Source: Acidobacteriota bacterium | GTDB lineage: Bacteria > Acidobacteriota > Terriglobia > Terriglobales > Acidobacteriaceae | Assembly (NCBI GenBank): GCA_019510535.1 | Contig: JAEKKE010000007.1 | Location: 1 to 5,747, forward strand | Direction: 5' to 3' | DNA length: 5,747 nt | Shown: positions 4,855 to 5,747 of the stretch, in pieces | Position numbering within the stretch: the stretch's first letter is position 1 | Layout of the letters: each line of letters starts with the position of its first letter | Position numbers and translations under genes: made by a program | The notes under the pieces: generated by a model | Databases searched by the model: none | Seen by the model: only the letters and a program-made list of their open reading frames with translations | Told to the model about the DNA's origin: nothing

Positions 4855-5747
4855 ATGTCTCTCCGACACCTATTTCCCGTGCTTGCGCTCGGCCTTGTTT
4901 TGCCCGCGCACGGGCAACAGGAGCAGCCCGAGTTCCGGCTGCAGGTCAACAGCCGCCTGATCAGCACCACACTGACTGTCCGCGACGCCAAAGGCAAGCT
5001 GGTCACTAACTTGCCGCAGGCGGCCTTCCATATCAAGGAAGATGGAATCGACCAGACCGTACGCTATTACGCCAGCCAACGTGAGCTTCCGCTCAGCATT
5101 GCGCTGATCGTCGACGCCAGCGGCAGCCAGGATAAGTTCGTCAAAGAACATGAGCACGAGATCGAAGACTTTCTGAAGGAAGTAATGGAGCCGCGCGACC
5201 GCGCCTTCGCAGTCTGCTTTGGAAACCATCTGCGCCTGGTCAGCGACTGGACCAGCACCCCCAGCGAGATCATCGAGAGCGTCCACCGCTTCAACAAAGG
5301 CGAGCGTAACTTCCCCGAGATCGGCCCCAAGGAAGAGCGTGAGCTGGGCACTGCTGTGTACGACGCCGTCTATTTCTCCATTACCGAGAAGATGGAGGCG
5401 GAGCGAGAACACCGCCGTGTTCTCATCGTCTTCTCCGATGGGGAAGAGAATTCCAGCGAGCACGACCTGATCGACGCCATCACCGCCGCGCAGGGCGCCG
5501 ACACACTGGTCTACGCGCTACGCACGACCGAGAACAAAGAGAAGAAGATGAACGCCCGCGACCGCTACGGTATGCGCGTGCTCGATCATCTGACAGAAGC
5601 CACCGGCGGGCAAAGCTTCGACATCCGCAAAGAGTCGAGCAAGGAGATCTTCGCCTCCATCGCGGCCGACCTGAAGTCGCTCTATGAGATCGGCTACTAC
5701 TCCAACAACCCCGCCCACGACCGCCGCTTCCGCAAGGTGACGATTAC
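4855..5747 (+). CDS. Secreted VWA-domain protein of the VWFA-related Acidobacterial type (C-terminal end missing)
   Basis: 297 residues are visible and the frame is open at the right edge. The N-terminus is a signal peptide: basic SLRH, a hydrophobic stretch FPVLALGLVLP, then a likely cleavage after AHG or nearby (about residue 20), so the protein is exported. A short strand-rich segment with LPQAAFHIKEDGIDQTVRYY (about 53-72) precedes the VWA fold, as is typical of the acidobacterial family. The MIDAS metal site is complete: D87, S89 and S91 in DASGS, T166 in GTAVYDAV, and D195 in FSDGEENSS. The stretch LKSLYEIGYYSNNPAHDRRFRKVTI is the characteristic end of the domain. MIDAS domains bind protein ligands through a divalent metal; the partner of this family is unknown to me. 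ATG at 4855 is chosen because it starts the signal peptide directly; an in-frame GTG at 4837 is a weaker option. It is transcribed away from the kinase-like gene. Confidence 0.9.
   Translation, partial: MSLRHLFPVLALGLVLPAHGQQEQPEFRLQVNSRLISTTLTVRDAKGKLVTNLPQAAFHIKEDGIDQTVRYYASQRELPLSIALIVDASGSQDKFVKEHEHEIEDFLKEVMEPRDRAFAVCFGNHLRLVSDWTSTPSEIIESVHRFNKGERNFPEIGPKEERELGTAVYDAVYFSITEKMEAEREHRRVLIVFSDGEENSSEHDLIDAITAAQGADTLVYALRTTENKEKKMNARDRYGMRVLDHLTEATGGQSFDIRKESSKEIFASIAADLKSLYEIGYYSNNPAHDRRFRKVTI

Noticed and set aside
4870..5463. A 197-codon open frame on the minus strand
   Set aside because: It is antisense to the VWA protein, whose signal peptide and complete MIDAS site make the plus-strand reading certain.
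1..5747. CRISPR arrays, tRNA or rRNA genes, insertion sequences, phage or toxin-antitoxin modules
   Set aside because: No regularly spaced repeats, cloverleaf-like sequences, transposase motifs or paired small genes were seen. Nearly all bases are accounted for by five ordinary genes and short gaps.

Overview
The window comes from a GC-rich bacterial chromosome, most likely an acidobacterium of the Terriglobia type (Granulicella, Terriglobus or Edaphobacter relatives). Two things point there. The right-hand gene encodes a secreted protein of the 'VWFA-related Acidobacterial' kind. The gap between lpd and lipB carries a pair of short GC-rich hairpins with a TGAA loop, a style of dispersed palindrome I associate with these genomes. 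This placement is inference; there is no rRNA or other marker in the window.

Positions 1-3969, minus strand: a cluster for the lipoate-dependent 2-oxoacid dehydrogenase machinery, transcribed right to left. The order is lpd (E3, dihydrolipoamide dehydrogenase, 3969-2554), lipB (octanoyl-ACP:protein octanoyltransferase, 2323-1592) and an E2 dihydrolipoamide acyltransferase (1451 to beyond the left edge, last part missing). LipB places the octanoyl precursor of lipoate on the E2 lipoyl lysines (two here, K43 and K173). The E2 swings the lipoyl arm and binds E3 through its peripheral-subunit-binding domain. Lpd then reoxidises the dihydrolipoyl arm with NAD+. The gaps are 230 and 140 bp, wide for a tight operon, so internal promoters are possible. 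No E1 gene is visible, so the 2-oxoacid substrate is unresolved.

Positions 3970-4162: a gap holding the lpd leader (strong Shine-Dalgarno before a TTG start), a possible -10 element and a short AT-rich direct repeat.

Positions 4163-4771, minus strand: a cytidylate-kinase-like P-loop protein of unknown substrate. Positions 4772-4854: an 83-bp divergent gap in which both flanking genes lack a clear Shine-Dalgarno and have -10-like hexamers very close to their start codons.

Positions 4855-5747, plus strand: the N-terminal 297 residues of a secreted VWA-domain protein with a complete MIDAS metal site, running off the right edge.

The window is mostly ordinary core metabolism and I see no new multi-gene system. 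The observations most worth checking are the REP-like hairpin pair (which also resolves the lipB start), the TTG start of lpd, the possible leaderless divergent promoter pair, the near-duplicate lipoyl domains and the undecided E2 substrate. There is no gene-free stretch longer than 300 bases.
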